A stretch of DNA of 64,000 nt from Garcia nutans (Eukaryota; Streptophyta; Magnoliopsida; Malpighiales; Euphorbiaceae), in assembly GCA_947685225.1 (NCBI GenBank), contig CANTUV010000072.1, positions 6,510,001-6,574,000 of the forward strand, written 5' to 3'. Shown here piece after piece: positions 32,356 through 43,524 of this stretch. Within the stretch, counting starts at the first letter, position 1; the number at the start of each line of letters is the position of its first letter. The position numbers and the translations under genes were made by a program. Below the pieces are notes generated by a model. It saw only the letters and a program-made list of their open reading frames with translations. It was not told where the DNA came from and ran no database searches.

Positions 32356-33040
32356 CGTATGGCTAAAACAACATCAAACTACCCAATTCTTAAAAAGATT
32401 GAATTAAGAATCATACTCGCCACATATAAGTTTTTTAATCCATTTTTCACTCATCAATCCATTTAATCAATATTTTCAAGAAATAATTCATTATAAATGA
32501 CTCAATCAATCATTTCAAACATTAAAACTCATAGAAATCCAAATATTTGCAAATTAAAATATATAAGCACATACCTCTTTCAAAACCTTTTTTCTTCTAT
32601 AATCACTTGTTAATAATGTCAATTTTTCTAGCTTATTCTTCTAAAAATCTATAACTAGTTGTGATTTTCTCTTAAATTCCAGCTAAAGTTTTGTAAAAGA
32701 GGAAGGAAGAAGAAGTTTTGGTGGTGTTGGTGATGATGAACGTGGGAAGAAGAGGAGAGAAGAAGAAAGAAGCTTCTACATAAATACTCACCTGTCCAGA
32801 CACATATATATAGTTTAATCTAGTGTGGCCATTCTCATCTTAGCTATGGTGCACCCTCACACTTAACCTTTGATTCCAATTTTATTTTTTGCCTCGTAAA
32901 ACTGTAAAAATAAATATTTTCTTCAGTAAATTTTTAAGATCTACTATTTACATCACTTATCCATGCCACTTATATCACAATTCACTATCAATTATCAATA
33001 TTAAAATAATAGTTTAGTATTTAAAATTTTAAACATTACA

Positions 33041-34572
33041 AGGTCCACTCTTCTTCTTGGACTCAGAATTATCATCACTATCAGTTGAGTCCCAAAACTC
33101 GCTTGCAACACAATTCATCATTTCTTTCTCAACCACAACTCGCTCCATCTTGCTTTGCACAATTTCTTCTTTAGTTGCCTCTTCATTCACATCTTGTAAA
33201 GAAGATAGCACAAATCTTTCATTTAAACCTCCCCCGATCATGAAAGTTGTCAGTGGTGGTACCCTGTTAAACCTTGGCAATAGATTGTCCTTAGTGCTAG
33301 GTTTGCTGGGTTTGGGCAACTTCCTACTATCAATCAAATTCTAGATTCATGCCTAAACCTCAAACATTTTTCTGCCTCGTGCCCTTGCATTTGATGGAAT
33401 TGGTAAAATGCCTTAGCATTAAAGTTAGGTGGAAGAGGATTAGGCAAAGGACGAGGAGTCAAGGGTTGTAACAACCCCTTCTCTTATAGTTTATTGTGAG
33501 CCCAAGAGAGTGGCTTCCCCAATTTTGAAAATGACCTCCTTCCTCCTTGACCAGTTTGTGTTAACATCAACCACCTTTTGCATGCTTTGATTACCAGACT
33601 GGTAGTTTCTTTTCTCATTTCTTATTGCAGAAAAGTGATTCTTCTCCCTTTCCCACTCTTTAATTTGCAGACCAGCTTGCAGAAGATCTTTCAAATCCCG
33701 GATGAGTGTGTGAGACATCCTCTAATGAAGACTAGGCAATAAAGCACTTACAATCATCCAAATCTGATCTGAATCATCAAGTTTCTTTTTGAGTAACACG
33801 GCCTTATTTCTCCACTTTTTCACATAGTCAACAGAGTTCTAATTTGATTTCTGCTTTATCGACTCAACCCTGCATGGAAGTCACTTTGACTTCCATAAAA
33901 GTGACTTCCAACTCTGCATTGTACTCATATTATTGGATGAAAGACTTGTATAACAGATCCCAGCTCTTTTGAATACCATCCTCTATGGTGTTGTACCAAT
34001 TTTAGACAACAGGGTCCAATGAAAGCATGAAGTACCTTAGAGTTTGAGCCTTAGTAGCTCGAGCAGACTATGTAGCAGTGATGTATTGCTTCACAAGGAG
34101 ATGAGGATTCCTAGTTCCATTGAACTTGGCAAAGGAGGGCATCTTGAACATGTATGGGACCTCTTCATCTTGTTCAAACAACTTGTTGACCTCCGACATT
34201 TATTCAGTTTTCAGCTTCTTTTTAAACTTTTTTTCCAAATCAGTAATCGGCTTCTCAACATCTGAAGTGTCAATCTTTTCCATGATTGATTTTCAACAAT
34301 CTTTGTCTCCATCTTCTTATCTTGAGGATCTTGAAAATATTGAGCCCAGTTGTCATCATTATCAACGACTGTTTTGTCATCATCAAAGGCTACTTCGCTG
34401 ACCTTAGACTTCCCTTTGTCCTTTGGTTTCTTAGTGTTGGCATATGTCTCAGTAGTGTTCCCAAAAGTGCAGCAAGTTAGGTCTTCATAGTCTCAGCCAG
34501 AGCCTCCTTTAGTTCTTCCATCTTGGTATTGAGGGCATCATCCACCATCCTTTGAATCTGTTCGGGATCCAT
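33041..34572 (-). pseudogene. gag: Tat/Ogre-type gag, degenerate
   Basis: The start is at 34572 (Met-Asp-Pro-Glu-Gln-Ile-Gln). The retrotransposon gag domain is readable through stops around 34150-33850 (Phe-Asn-Gly-Thr, then Leu-Arg-Tyr-Phe...Trp-Tyr). A Gln-Phe-His-Gln-x-Gln-Gly-His-Glu motif lies near 33390 with a Cys 4 residues later. The frame ends at 33041, where LTR E begins. Open pieces are 33718-33491 and 33337-33029. A related fragment is at 39597-40143. Tat assignment rests on the primer site at 35695 and the gag motif. Confidence 0.7.
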
Positions 34573-35694
34573 TGCTCTTGGTGAGAAGCTAATTGAGTTG
34601 CTACTGGATTCTACATCACTGGCATCGGTTGGGTTGTTGTATGCTCTTGAACTATTATACTCTAGGTCTGTGAGCCAGAAAGAGTCAATGACATGTTATG
34701 CAATACGTGTATGCATGTATGCACAAACAACAAGCAATCAAAGATAATTAGGACGTTCCTTCCAACCTTATAACTTCCACACATGAATGGCGAGTCTCCT
34801 TTCCTAGGTATATAGTCAACAAAATATCAATATGAGATATTTTGTTTTCAAGAAATTCCCTCGGATGATTTTAACTAATAGTAATATTTTCAAACATAAA
34901 AGTCAGTCCATCATAATTCCCATTAATTTGGCTTTAATCCATCCAATCAATTAAAATAACTTTTATGCTATATTGGATTAAAACTAAATTAAGAGGTTTA
35001 TCATAAATAGATTTCTCATTTGAAAAAGTAACTAATGATTCATGCCAAAAACAAGCCCATAATTAGTGATTCTTCGTATAAATTAGGCTCAAAATTGATT
35101 TTTGGTATTCCATAATTGACATAAATGATTTTTAAGCTCTCTTTTTTTTTTAAAAAAAATTAATTTGTAATATTGATGAAGTGAAAATAATTTTGTTTCA
35201 AAGCCTTTGGGCTTTTAAGTTTGGATCATAAGTTTGAAAAAGATTTTTGAACCATCATTAAAAGAAAATTTTGAAAATTTGGAATTTGGTCTTTTGGATT
35301 TGAGTTTACAATATGATTAGGTCATATTAGAAAAAGAACAAACAAAACAAGCCATGGTTTAAACCATGATAAAATAATCATAGTCAAACAATAAATATTT
35401 AGGGTGAAAATCTAAGGAAAATAACTAGGCCAATTACATGAGCTTTAGTCTTTGGGTTAAAAGGCTTAGGTTCCCATAGCAAGTATATACCAAATGGTAC
35501 AAGGCTATGAGTGGTTATTCCATGCTTGATCTCCATACCTTGAGTGAAAGTATGGTATCCCTTGTATAGCACAACATGGATAACATGGACATCGTAACTC
35601 ACACACTCAATGAAATCTAAAGGATATTATGGACAATATCAAAATAAGAAAGATTAAAATAATATAAATACCAATGGAATTAACTTTTCTTATC
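34573..35694 (-). other. Tat element F leader (untranslated)
   Basis: About 1.1 kb of AT-rich sequence between the primer site and gag, with stops in all frames. A long leader before gag fits Ogre/Tat elements. Nothing else seen. Confidence 0.5.
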
Positions 35695-35710
35695 TCCAGT
35701 GGAGTTGCCA
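35695..35710 (-). other. Primer binding site, tRNA-Arg type (Tat/Ogre)
   Basis: In element sense TGGCAACTCCACTGGA. It differs by one base from the TGGCGACTCCACTGG used by Ogre/Tat elements. It abuts the LTR end at 35712. Confidence 0.75.
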
Positions 35711-35711
35711 C

Positions 35712-37640
35712 TGTGAGCGGGGTTTTTTGCCCTCACTCCCATGTGAAATGGTTCTTGTGACTTCGGTACTTTAGGATCAGGGCCTTAGAGACCACGAGCT
35801 TAAACTTGAAGAAAATGGAGTCGCCACCCAGATAGGCCAAAAAAAAAAGGGTGGATGACTCGATTCCTATGGAATCCCTAACCCCCTAATAGGTTCAGAA
35901 AGTTGGATATGCGTGGTGAAGGTGAGAATGACCCAGCACCCCTACAACACCAGGTTCATTGGAACCAACCTCCTTTTCAGGTCTAAATATTATTAATTCT
36001 TAACTTATTACAACATTATCCATAATACATACATATTAAAGTAAATAAATATTCATTGTAATAAAATCAAAGAAGGTCCAAACAAAACAATAAATGGGCA
36101 CCCATACAATATAGAAACATGCCCTTACAATATCCAAAAAAAAATAGAACACCCACTTTTTGGTGGAAAAGATGCCCTTTACATTAATACCAAAATCCAA
36201 AATAAATTAATTTACTTTGAACCTAACTAATGAGGTACCCACCAAGAGGAAACATACCTCTTACATCTTGGAAATTAAAATAATTAACATTAAGATAATA
36301 AATCAAATAAATTAAATCATTCAATCATTCATGATAAGCAAATATAAAAACAAATCATTCATAAAAATAAAGCATTAATGAATCATCCACTCAAGACATA
36401 AAATAATCACATTTAAGTTTTAAACTTTGAATAAAGCCAAAAAAATTTATAACTTTTCAAATTAGGGTTTTAAACTTTTATGGTTAAATTAGTGTTTTTT
36501 ATGATGAAAATTAAGACTTTGGGTTTTAGGGAAAAAAAGTACAATTTTTAGGATTTAGGAAAATAAGATTAGGGTTTGGAAAGAGATTAGGGCTTGGAGA
36601 TTAGAAAACTAGTTTTGGGAATTTGGAAAATAATTTAGGGTTTTGGAAGCTTTAGGAAAGGCAGGTTAAGATTTTTTAAATGATTATATCATTGATTCAA
36701 ACAAGCTACTAGGTGAACTTTAGGGTTTTAGGATTTAGTATTTTGGTTTGGGACTTTTTAGAATTGGAGTTAGGTGCTTGGGATTAGGGTTTTGGTTACT
36801 TAGAAAACTAGGGTTTAGAATATTTAGAAAACATTTTTAGGGTTTTGATAAAAATTTATTTACTGTGAAAATTTTAAGACCTCTTTAATATGGATTTTTA
36901 ATAAATGATAGTATAAGACATGGCTATTGAACATGTTTAAATGAAGATACGGGGGATATTGATTGATAGTATTATAAAATAAAGCTCATTGGAGATATTT
37001 AAATGAAGCCATAGGAGTATGGACTTCATGATATTAGTAAGCATGATTTGTTATGATTTTAAAGAGTTTAAAAGAACATGCCTACGTTTGAAGGCTCCAT
37101 CGAATTTAGAGGGTTGATCTAAGCTACTGCCTGCACTAAGCTTGATTTTTGGCTAAGCTAAGTATGTTTCTTCTATCCTTGTTATTGCTTGTGCTTGCTT
37201 TCTCTTCTTTCTTTAAAAAATCCAAATCCCTTTCTATAGTATTAAAATCTCTTATTTATAGGTAATTATAAACCCTAATGCATGGTGAAAACTGAATATA
37301 TCTCAATTAAGGAAATAATAGACCGAATTAACTTCAGTTTAATTAAGAAAATAATAGACCAAATTAACTTTGTTTTAGTATGGATGGCAAATTGGTAATT
37401 GGCGAATTAGCCAAGCCAATTTGCCGCAGGCTTAGCCTGCGACTCGCCAATTCGCCAATTATGTTTTTTTATAATTTATTTATTATTAAAATAAAATAAA
37501 TATTATATTTTTATAAAATAAATATTTATATTTTCTTTTTTCTCTTTTTTTATTTATTGTATTATTAAAATAAATAATAAATATTATATTATTATGTGTT
37601 GAGATTTTAACATTATTATTCTGGATTGTTTTAAACCTCT
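35712..37640 (-). repeat. LTR of Tat element F (right boundary uncertain)
   Basis: It begins TGTGAGCGGGG next to the primer site. The first 550 bp match 40976-41564, including three diverged copies of an ACACCCA...GAAACATGCCCTTACA motif. Further right it is AT-rich with many ATTAGGGTTT words (36450-36850). I cannot fix the outer end; 37640 is a guess. Confidence 0.55.
37397..37460. repeat. Nested inverted repeat
   Basis: AATTGGCGAATT (37397-37408) pairs with AATTCGCCAATT (37449-37460), a perfect 12-bp inverted repeat. Inside it, CGCAGGCTTAGCCTGCG (37425-37441) is a near-perfect 17-bp palindrome. It starts after GGATGGCAAATTGG, a word like hAT transposon ends, but no partner end was found. 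Confidence 0.6.
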
Positions 37641-39590
37641 AGACTTGACTTACCCTCTTTCAATTAATACCAAACTGGACTTGGTCAAAAATTAAAGGTG
37701 TACATCATGCCTCTTGATTCCATATCTGCTTCTCATTATTTGCTTCATAGAGTATCCATTGTTCACTTTGACAAAGGATGGGCAATACAAGACAACAAAA
37801 CGCATTATGATATGCTCATGTATGCATGATATGCATGAATAATACTTATAGAGATTCTATTGACTCATAGACTTAGGTGATTAGCTGAAGTGTTCTCATT
37901 GGTTCCTTTCATATGTTCATTCAGGTCTTGCATTGGAATGGCAGAAGGCTTTGCATTTAAGGCTTTTATCTTCAAGATGTTGAAAACATGAGTAGTGGCG
38001 GCCCAAGGAATAGAGATACATCCATTTCAAATTGTGATTCAGCACGCTAGTTGATAACTTCTTCATAACCTTACAAATAATCCATTATTTTGCCCAATGT
38101 GTCCTTTGAGTTTCGGCGGTGCAACATACTTTCCTTAACTTGAAGGTTTATGTGACAAGATTTTTTTTTAAAAATCATGAATTTTTAATTTTGAAATCAA
38201 AGGTTGGATTTTCCAAATCAGTGTCAATTTACCTCAGGACTTGACTTTTCCAAATAACACATCTATTGCACATAAGCCTAGTTACCGAACTAAACTAAGG
38301 AATCATTTCCATTTGAACAAGAATTGTTGTACTTCAGATAAGCACATACATATTACTTAGTCAAAGGTTTCATCGAGTTTGAATATTGTCTATCTCATAT
38401 GCATGCTTATTCAAACTATCTCTACTAATAGACTCTACCTACCAAGAGAGATCAACATGTCTTTAATAGGCTTGCAATGGGGTTTGTAAGGGACACGGAT
38501 TAGATGAAGGTCATTTTTGAGCTGGAGTTGATGTGACACTGCTGTCAAATCTTCACACTATAATCTTCTATTGGAGCCATAGGCAACTGGGAGCAATCTT
38601 GCTAGACTTCAATTTCCTTTTATCTCCTTGGAAGAAATATAGAACTAATTAAGATGATCTTCAACTTTTCCTTTTGTTTTTGCACAAACTCAAGACTCAT
38701 TTTTTTTGTTTTTTATTATTTTTTCTTTCTTTCTCTTTTGTTTTTACTTTTTCTCTCTTTTTTTCCTCTTTTTTTTGTATGTTTTGTCTTTTTTTTTTGG
38801 TTTGTTTATTTTTCTCTTTTTTTTTCTTCTGGGTCCAACTCTAAGAAGATTGTTTTGTCTGCACCATTCTATGCTTCTGATTATGGATGAGTGGAGTAGA
38901 GTGAGTCTACTTCAACAAGGATAAATCAATTGTTACCTTGATATCATCTTAATAAATTGGAGATATTAGGTCTAGTATCATATGAACTTCAACTATCCCT
39001 ATGGTCTTGACTATGCATTCCTTTCTTTGATCTTCTTGCCTCTTCACCTTAGTGATCATTAGATTTGTCATAAGAGTTACAACAACACAGGGTAGGTTAT
39101 TGGGTTTACTAGCCAATGAAGAGTAAGCTAAAATTATGAAGGTTCAAAGGGACAACTAGGGATTGATATTTAATTGAGTGGATACTAGTTGTTAGCTTAC
39201 AAAACAATGCCTAGATCATCTCTCCCTTAAATAAGCAGAGTTCAATTTTTCCTCAAAAGTTTGTCAAAGCATGTTCTAAGATTGACTAGGACCTAGACAA
39301 TGGTAATTATGCAGGAGCCCTCTCTAAGTAAGCATACACAACTCAATGCTCATAGAACAATTCACTTACCTAGTAAAGTCATTCAAATCATGATGCATAG
39401 ATATACTATTTCATGGATATCAAGCTAGATTCATCATCGGTTCAGCACCAAAATGAACAAGTACCAAAATAAATTTAATAAAAGTAATTTATTTAAACAA
39501 ACATAATTGTTCTAGAAAACACCAAAGAAATAAAATGAAATAAAAACTAAATAAGCCAAGGGAGGTTTTATTGAGTTTAAGTCAAAGATG
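37641..39590. other. Non-coding stretch with a polypyrimidine tract
   Basis: No credible genes. ATGCATG-rich words lie near 37825-37850. A T/C-rich tract runs from about 38655 to 38835, which makes Phe-rich frames that are not real. It is probably untranslated sequence of decayed Tat elements, by position between two Tat gag remnants. Confidence 0.4.
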
Positions 39591-39596
39591 CTTCAT

Positions 39597-40143
39597 TTAT
39601 TTGGACGTATCAAGGGCAATGGTCATCACCTTCTCATCTGTTATTCCTTCATATGCGTCTTGAAAAGTTGATAAGACAGAACTTTCCTTTAATCCTCCCT
39701 CTATCATGAAGGTTGCTAGCGGTGGCATTTTGTTGAACCTAGGCAAAGGATTATCCTTTGTGCTGGGCTTATCAGTCTCATGTCCTTGAGTCTGATGAAA
39801 TTGGCAAAAAGCCTTAGTATCAAAGTTTGGTGGTAAAGGATTCGACAAAGGTCGAGGAGCCAATGGTTATAATAACCCCTTTTTCTATAACTTGTTAAAA
39901 ACCCAAGAAAGATTTTCCCAATTCAAAAATCCATCTTCTAATTCCTTGACCAGTTGCATTGACATCGACTTCCTTATGTGTACTTTGATTACAAGACTAA
40001 TAATTATGTTTTTGCAGAAAAATGGTTCTTCTCTCTTTCCCACTCTTTTATTTGCAAGCCAACTTGAAGAAGATCTTTGAAATCTCTGATAAGAGTGTGA
40101 GACATCCGTTCACGTAGATTAGGTAGCACCCCTCCCACAATCA
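39597..40143 (-). pseudogene. gag: Second Tat-type gag fragment
   Basis: Similar to 33041-33760: Phe-His-Gln-Thr-Gln-Gly-His-Glu-Thr-Asp, then Pro-Ser-Thr-Lys-Asp-Asn-x-Leu-Pro-Arg-Phe-Asn. It has lost the Cys and about 30 residues after the His motif. Similarity ends abruptly at 40143. Stops are present. Confidence 0.65.
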
Positions 40144-40975
40144 ACTAACCAGCGAATATTGACAGGCTAAAGAAATTCTATGTTTTAAAAAAGAGCAGCC
40201 CACTAGTTTCAAAAACCTAAAAGGGCGAGCTAGGCAGTAATTAGGGTAACAAATGAGAGAAAATTGCTAATTAGAAAATCCAAAAGGATTGGATGGCGAC
40301 ATGAGTAATCCTGTGTATTCTTGCTACATGTTTGTGGTTGTTCCCTATTTTGATAAAACAAAGTTAATAATAAAATTATTTTACATGCACCATCTTTTAA
40401 TAAAGACCAAAAGCATTAAAATAAGTTGCATAATATCAAAAAGTGATGACAAATTAAATAAAACAAAATATCTTTCATCCTAATATCATTATATTTGAAG
40501 ACTGACAATTGCAGAATTCATGGAAGTCACTGAGTGTAATGTGTAGGCCAGCTTTGCCTTAGACAATCTAAGAAAGCTTTAGTCAATAAAGGCATGTCCA
40601 GGTCAGCTGCAAAATTAGAATCCTGAGGTTGAGCTCCATACTAGCGACCAAGATGGCAAGGATAATAGCAAGTACCTCATCGAGGAGTAGTAAGTGGAAT
40701 ATACATTAAATATGTCCAAGTGGTAATTTGGCCGATTTTCCTCCAAGGCACTAACCAATGAATATTGATAACAACTCTTGAACTAATCCACTCGGCCCAC
40801 TCAGCATATGAAGAAGCAGGGCGAAGAAGTTTTCTTACAGAATGGTGTCGTGGCAAGTATCTTGAATGATCTGCAGTTGGGGTGTCAAGCAAGCAAAAGT
40901 GTTGCTGCAACCAGATCGAAAGGAAAGAATGTATTAAAAAAAGGAGTCCGCTAGGTTGAAAATCTGCAAGGGTGG
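40144..40975. other. Unassigned, partly duplicated stretch left of a Tat LTR
   Basis: The word pattern around AACCA(G/A)(C/T)GAATATTGA and a TTAAAAAA...CC(A/G)CTAG block occurs twice, near 40148-40235 and near 40752-40970, suggesting a diverged internal repeat of about 0.6-0.7 kb spacing. A minus-strand frame of 127 codons (41060-40677) and a second frame near 40640-40560 look somewhat coding-like, but I recognise no family. Confidence 0.35.
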
Positions 40976-41564
40976 TGTAAGCGGGGATTTTTGCCCCCAC
41001 TCCCGGTGGAATGGCTCTTGCGACTTCGACACTGTTTAGGCTCAGGGCCTTAAAGAACACGGACCTAAGTCCGGAGAAAATGGAGTTGCCACCCGGACGA
41101 GTTGGGAAAAAGAAAGGGGGTGGATGACTCGATACTTAAGGAATCCCCAACCCCGGAAAGTTGGGTACGTGTGGGGAAGTTGAGAAATGGCTCAGCACCC
41201 CCACAACGCCCGGTTCATTGGAACTGGCCTCCTTTATAGGTCTTAATATTATAAAATTCTTAAATATAGCAATATTTTCCACATTACACACAATAATTAA
41301 AATAAAGCATAATTATATTAAAATCAAAGCTATGTCCAAACAAAGCAAATAAATGGACACCCATCCAAAGATGGAAATATGCCCTTACATCATCCATGTC
41401 TAAACTAATAGGACACCAACCAAAAGGTAGAAACATGTCCCTTACATTGGTCTAAAATATAAAAGAAATTTAAATTACATGATATTTAACTAATGAGGTG
41501 CCCACAAAGTGGAAACATACCTCTTACAACATTTGGAAATAAAAATTAATTGATAGAAGTAAGT
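40976..41564 (-). repeat. Tat LTR fragment (element G)
   Basis: It starts TGTAAGCGGGG, the same terminus as LTR F, and matches it for about 550 bp. No primer site lies to the left, so this would be the outer end of a 3' LTR. It holds three copies of the GGACACC...GAAACATG..CTTACA motif at about 41354, 41431 and 41497. It is cut at 41564 by an Athila-like LTR start. Confidence 0.65.
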
Positions 41565-41889
41565 TGTTTAGATCATTTTTGTACTTGTTTTTAGTATGAT
41601 TTTATGTGTGTTTTAGTTAATGTTTTGATTGATTTTTGTTTTAAGCTTGTTTAAATTGTTTGTTTTAGGTTTAAGTGTAAAAACTCCCTTGGATGATCAA
41701 AACAATCAAGAAAAATGAAGAAAGAGCATGAATCAAGCAAGACATGGCCAAGCCAAAGCAAGGCCATGTCCCTCAAAAGAATTCCAAGACAGTAGCTGAC
41801 ACACCCAAGAGACACGGCCAAGCCACTGGCCGTGTCTCACCCAAGGAAAAGAAACCAAGAAAGAAATAAAATAGAGGCAGTGCTTGACC
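41565..41889 (+). repeat. Fragment of the Athila-like LTR
   Basis: It starts exactly at the LTR terminus TGTTTAGATCA and matches the first 325 bp of the LTR at 14736, including the first GACATGGCC words. It stops abruptly at GAGGCAGTGCTTGACC. It confirms the LTR start of the Athila-like family. Confidence 0.85.
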
Positions 41890-43340
41890 TTTTGTTGTTT
41901 GTCCTTGTAGGTGTGGCATATGAACACAACCTGGTGAGGGTTCCAGGCATTACCAGACGGCGAATCAATTACCCAAGGCTACATTATTAGCTATCAGGGC
42001 ATAGAAAAGTGTTGGGCAGCCATCATATGCATACTCACCGTTATCTTCTTAGTTGCCTGACCTGGGACCAGGTAAACAGATGAAATTAGTATTAAAATTT
42101 ATGAAAACTACACCTTACCATTTTTTTGACAAGTAGATGTTGCTTGGTGGAGGGCAGGTGAGAGGGCTAATTGGACTCCCTCCATGAGCAATGCGTTACC
42201 CCTTTAAAACTCCCATTAGATTATTATTGGGCTAGTTTCCAGCGGTTGGTTCCTTAGCGAGTGAGTTCACAATTGGTTCCTTCTTCCTGACCAGAGAAGG
42301 TTACCAGCAAACATTCCTGCATTTACACTAAATAACATGTTTATGCCGAAGCATTCCTGGAGACGTGCTCGAACTGGATTTGACATTGATAATTTCTTAC
42401 TCCTACCTATTGCATCATATGTTCAGTTTATTCATGATGTGCTCTTAAATTTCCAATTTTTTTCTACTAGTGTTTAGGTCTTAAGGAGCAAGAGGAGAAT
42501 GATGGAGAAGAAGAAGAAGAAGAAAATGTTGATGAAGAATTAGAAGGAGAAATGGAGGGGGAAGAAGAGGAAGGATAAGACAATGAAGGAGAAGAGGAGG
42601 ACAAGGAGGATAAATGAGAAGAAGAAAATGAGGATGAGGAAAGATAGTCTTCTTCTTTCCATTCTCATGGTGATCCTGGAGCTAAAACTTCTCAGGTAAA
42701 TGATAACTTATCATAACTACTCACTCTTTAATTTACTCTGACTCTTTTCATGATCCTTGCAAGCTACTGGCTCCTAAGGTCGTGAAGCTGACCCACTATA
42801 CGCTACTCCAACTCAACGGCAATTTTCTTCATTTGCTTCTTCTTCTTATCTCAATATGTCATCTTATCCTCAAGGCTATGACTTGAATTACCTGATCTAT
42901 CATCTTGTTTCATGTCGATTTATGTTGTATGTATGCATTAAAATGCAAGAATTTACCTTTTCCTTGTCTGGCTCATAGCGGATGCTTAAGAAATAGAATA
43001 AGAAGTTGCAAGAAGAACTGGTAGCACCAGCCGACATTATGCACCTTATTTTTAAGGATACTGTCAGTAGAAATAGAGCTTCTAGGACTTTTGATTTTAG
43101 GGCATGAGGGATCCTAGTGCTTCTTCGTCAAGGGGACCCCAGATTGATGACCTTGACTACAACATAGCTCCTTTTCTTTTAAGTGATGACTATTTTCTGG
43201 ATGACCATCAGGGCCACATAGATCCTGAGGCTCCTTCATCAAGTAGATCTTGGACGGATAATGCACCTCTTCCTCCATCAGGCGATGATTTCTTCAGGGC
43301 TTTATTTGATTACAAATTGCCTCCCCCTTCTCGGTGATTG
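41890..43340 (+). pseudogene. Degenerate gene-like stretch with acidic run, unidentified
   Basis: Segments look exonic. A piece from 41912 reads about 26 codons after a TTTGTCCTTGTAG word like a splice acceptor. Another at 42478-42640 encodes a long Glu-rich run with GAA repeats. One near 42780-42890 is Ser/Tyr-rich, and a 77-codon frame at 43104-43337 is rich in Asp, Ser and Pro. Stops break every long frame. The order (globular, acidic, Ser/Pro tail) could fit a plant transposon or mobile-domain protein, but I cannot name it. Confidence 0.3.
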
Positions 43341-43524
43341 ACTTATAACATATTTGACCAACATGTAAAATAAATAATAAATAATAAAAAGTATTAACTT
43401 TTGCAACTTTAACTTTTTATTTTTTTTTACTTTTCTGTAATTTTTTTAAAAATCACATACACAATATCCATGTCAAATCTGTTTTAAACGAATTCTACAT
43501 GGACTCCGCTTTTCACACGAACTC
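43341..43524. other. AT-rich gap
   Basis: AT-rich sequence between the gene-like stretch and LTR D. Nothing recognised. Confidence 0.4.

Larger units (their letters stand above)
17186..33040 (-). mobile_element. Decayed Tekay-type chromovirus E (interrupted by Sirevirus B)
   Basis: Minus strand. The LTR (21289-22716 and 32361-33040) is followed by a tRNA-iMet primer site, gag from 21144, and pol down to the integrase core near 17186. The integrase C-terminus and 3' LTR are missing. Many stops and frameshifts show great age. Right of the LTR the sequence passes directly into Tat gag, so E appears to have inserted there. Sirevirus B sits in its LTR. Confidence 0.8.
21289..33040 (-). repeat. 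LTR of Tekay E, split by Sirevirus B
   Basis: The parts are 21289-22716 and 32361-33040, about 2.1 kb in all. The outer end reads CATTACA in plus orientation, so in element sense the LTR starts TGTAATG and ends GGTGTTACA, as in other Tekay LTRs here. It contains the exact palindrome GACATGGCCATGTC at 22544-22557 and repeated TGCCCACTG words near 22003-22105. Confidence 0.75.

Noticed and set aside
36450..36850. Many ATTAGGGTTT and TTAGGGTTTTGG words, like plant telomere repeats
   Set aside because: The words are irregularly spaced, not in tandem and mixed with other sequence inside a Tat LTR. They look like low-complexity drift rather than an interstitial telomere.
38654..38924. Phe-rich open frames of 72-78 codons
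   Set aside because: They are a polypyrimidine tract (T/C-rich) read in frame; no start context or family.
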